Below, one piece after another: positions 14,626 through 15,469 of a DNA stretch of 15,469 bases; the first letter of the stretch is position 1, and every line of letters begins with the position of its first letter. Made by a program: the position numbers and the translations under genes. This stretch comes from Micavibrio_B sp048498395 (lineage in GTDB: Bacteria; Pseudomonadota; Alphaproteobacteria; Micavibrionales; Micavibrionaceae): contig JBEHYB010000063.1 in the NCBI GenBank assembly GCA_048498395.1, forward strand, positions 1-15,469, given 5' to 3'. The notes below the pieces were generated by a model. The model saw only the letters and a program-made list of their open reading frames with translations. It had not been told where the DNA came from and did not search any database.

Positions 14626-15469
14626 ATGAAACAACCCGTGACATGGATCATCACTGAAGGCCTCACCGGCACTGAGAACCAATGTCTCGGTGTAGCCGAG
14701 GCTATAGGTGTGCAAGCTCTCGTCAAACGGGTAAAGCTCAACGAGCCCTGGAAAACATTATCTCCGTATATCGGTTTGGAATCCGCGCAAAGTTTCAGTG
14801 CAGACGGCGATGCTCTCAATGCGCCATGGCCTGACCTTTTGATATCATCGGGCAGAAAAAGCATAGCAGCTGCGCGTTTTGTGAAACGCATGAGCAACAA
14901 CAAAACATTTGTTGTCCAAATTCAGGACACGCGTTTGCGCCGCAATGATTTCGACCTGCTGGTCGTGCCGCAACACGATCCGGCAGCCTCCCTCAAAAAC
15001 CACGAAAATATTTTCGTGACGACCGCCGCGCCCAATCGCATCACGCAGGAAAAATTATCCGCGGCGCGCGAAAAATTTTCACAGTTCAACGCGCTGCCTT
15101 CGCCGCGTCTCGCGATCCTCATCGGCGGCACGGCGGGCAAACAGATCCTGACACCCGCCATGATGGAAAATCTGACGGCGCAACTCAAATCGCTCGCCGC
15201 GCAAGGATATGGTTTGATGATCACCACTTCGCGCCGCACCGGTGACGCGAACAAACGTATTCTTGAAAACGGCCTTGCGGGTACGAACGCCTATATCTGG
15301 AACGGTACCGACGAGAACCCTTATTTCGGTCTCCTGGCCTGGGCGGATGCCATGATCGTCACGTCGGAGAGCATGTCCATGGTCTCGGAAGCCGCCACGA
15401 CCGGAAAACCCGTCTATACGGTCGATCTGGGCGGGGCGTGCGCACGCCCCCCCACCACCCCCACCCAAC
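14626..15469 (+). CDS. ELM1-family protein, 3' end missing
   Basis: Open frame to the right edge with no stop. It matches the ELM1 family (named for a plant mitochondrial fission factor), common in alphaproteobacteria. Features: an opening TWIITEGLTGTENQCLGVAEA (6-26), the DLLISSGRKSIAAARFVKR segment, FVVQIQDTRLRRNDFDLLVVPQHD, then LAILIGGTAG and LMITTSRRTG, and the closing WADAMIVTSESMSMVSEAATTGKPVY. The two-lobed pattern with a late SES...SEAA...GKPV motif resembles GT-B glycosyltransferases; the bacterial role is unknown, though a cell-envelope role is often supposed. No signal peptide. Family members run to about 320-340 residues, so the tail is lost. After residue about 269 (VYTVDLGG) the expected sequence stops and a palindrome plus C-rich run follows, so the last residues are not trustworthy. 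Ribosome site weak (GTAGAA). Confidence 0.88.
   Translation, partial: MKQPVTWIITEGLTGTENQCLGVAEAIGVQALVKRVKLNEPWKTLSPYIGLESAQSFSADGDALNAPWPDLLISSGRKSIAAARFVKRMSNNKTFVVQIQDTRLRRNDFDLLVVPQHDPAASLKNHENIFVTTAAPNRITQEKLSAAREKFSQFNALPSPRLAILIGGTAGKQILTPAMMENLTAQLKSLAAQGYGLMITTSRRTGDANKRILENGLAGTNAYIWNGTDENPYFGLLAWADAMIVTSESMSMVSEAATTGKPVYTVDLGGACARPPTTPTQ
15433..15469. other. Palindrome and C-rich tail at the window edge, probable assembly artefact
   Basis: GGGGCGTGCGCACGCCCC (15433-15450) is a perfect 18-base palindrome followed by 19 bases made almost only of C and A. It interrupts a conserved protein at the point where the family normally continues, which suggests sequencing or assembly error at a contig end rather than real sequence. 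Confidence 0.6.

Overview
This looks like a chromosomal contig from an alphaproteobacterium. Both ends cut through genes. Three things point that way by gene content: carA-carB next to a divergent YqeY-type gene, a bacterial ELM1-family gene, and the sequence character of the Lrp/AsnC and GreA proteins. The genus cannot be read from the sequence; a Micavibrio-like or other small free-living or predatory lineage is only a guess. By eye the housekeeping genes (carAB, greA, the Lrp/AsnC gene, the ELM1 gene) are richer in G+C than the accessory ones (the peptidase, the repeat protein, the two unknown proteins, the EamA permease, the isonitrile-synthase homologue). No rRNA, tRNA, CRISPR array, insertion sequence or phage gene was seen.

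Layout. At 1-1895 (-) lies a prolyl oligopeptidase whose 3' end is missing. At 1986-2486 (-) is a small secreted protein built of 19-residue repeats. At 2564-3121 (-) is an unknown 185-residue protein, and at 3229-3693 (-) a YqeY protein; each of these two is followed by its own terminator. The divergent side, 3778-8267 (+), holds carA and carB overlapping by one base, ending in a strong bidirectional terminator shared with a convergent unknown gene (8319-8834, -). At 8950-10773 (+) is a half-size ABC exporter. At 10894-12235 (+) greA and an EamA/DMT permease form a probable operon, with an unusual hairpin in the greA leader. At 12237-13832 (-) lies a 531-residue homologue of the DIT1/PvcA isonitrile synthase family, tail-to-tail with the permease. 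At 14029-14523 (-) is an Lrp/AsnC regulator with its own terminator, divergent from an ELM1-family gene (14626 to the right edge, +).

How the genes work together. carA and carB encode the two chains of carbamoyl-phosphate synthetase, which feeds arginine and pyrimidine synthesis. GreA, YqeY and the Lrp/AsnC protein belong to core gene expression and its control. The most interesting part is the DIT1/PvcA homologue. It stands alone, without the Fe(II)/2-oxoglutarate oxygenase that usually accompanies this family, is much longer than the classical enzymes, and has a 15-base palindrome resembling a Fur box just upstream of its start codon. Together these suggest an iron-responsive isonitrile (metal-binding) metabolite pathway, which is a hypothesis. 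The last ~37 bases of the window (18-base perfect palindrome, then a C-rich run) look like an assembly-edge artefact and should not be read as protein.
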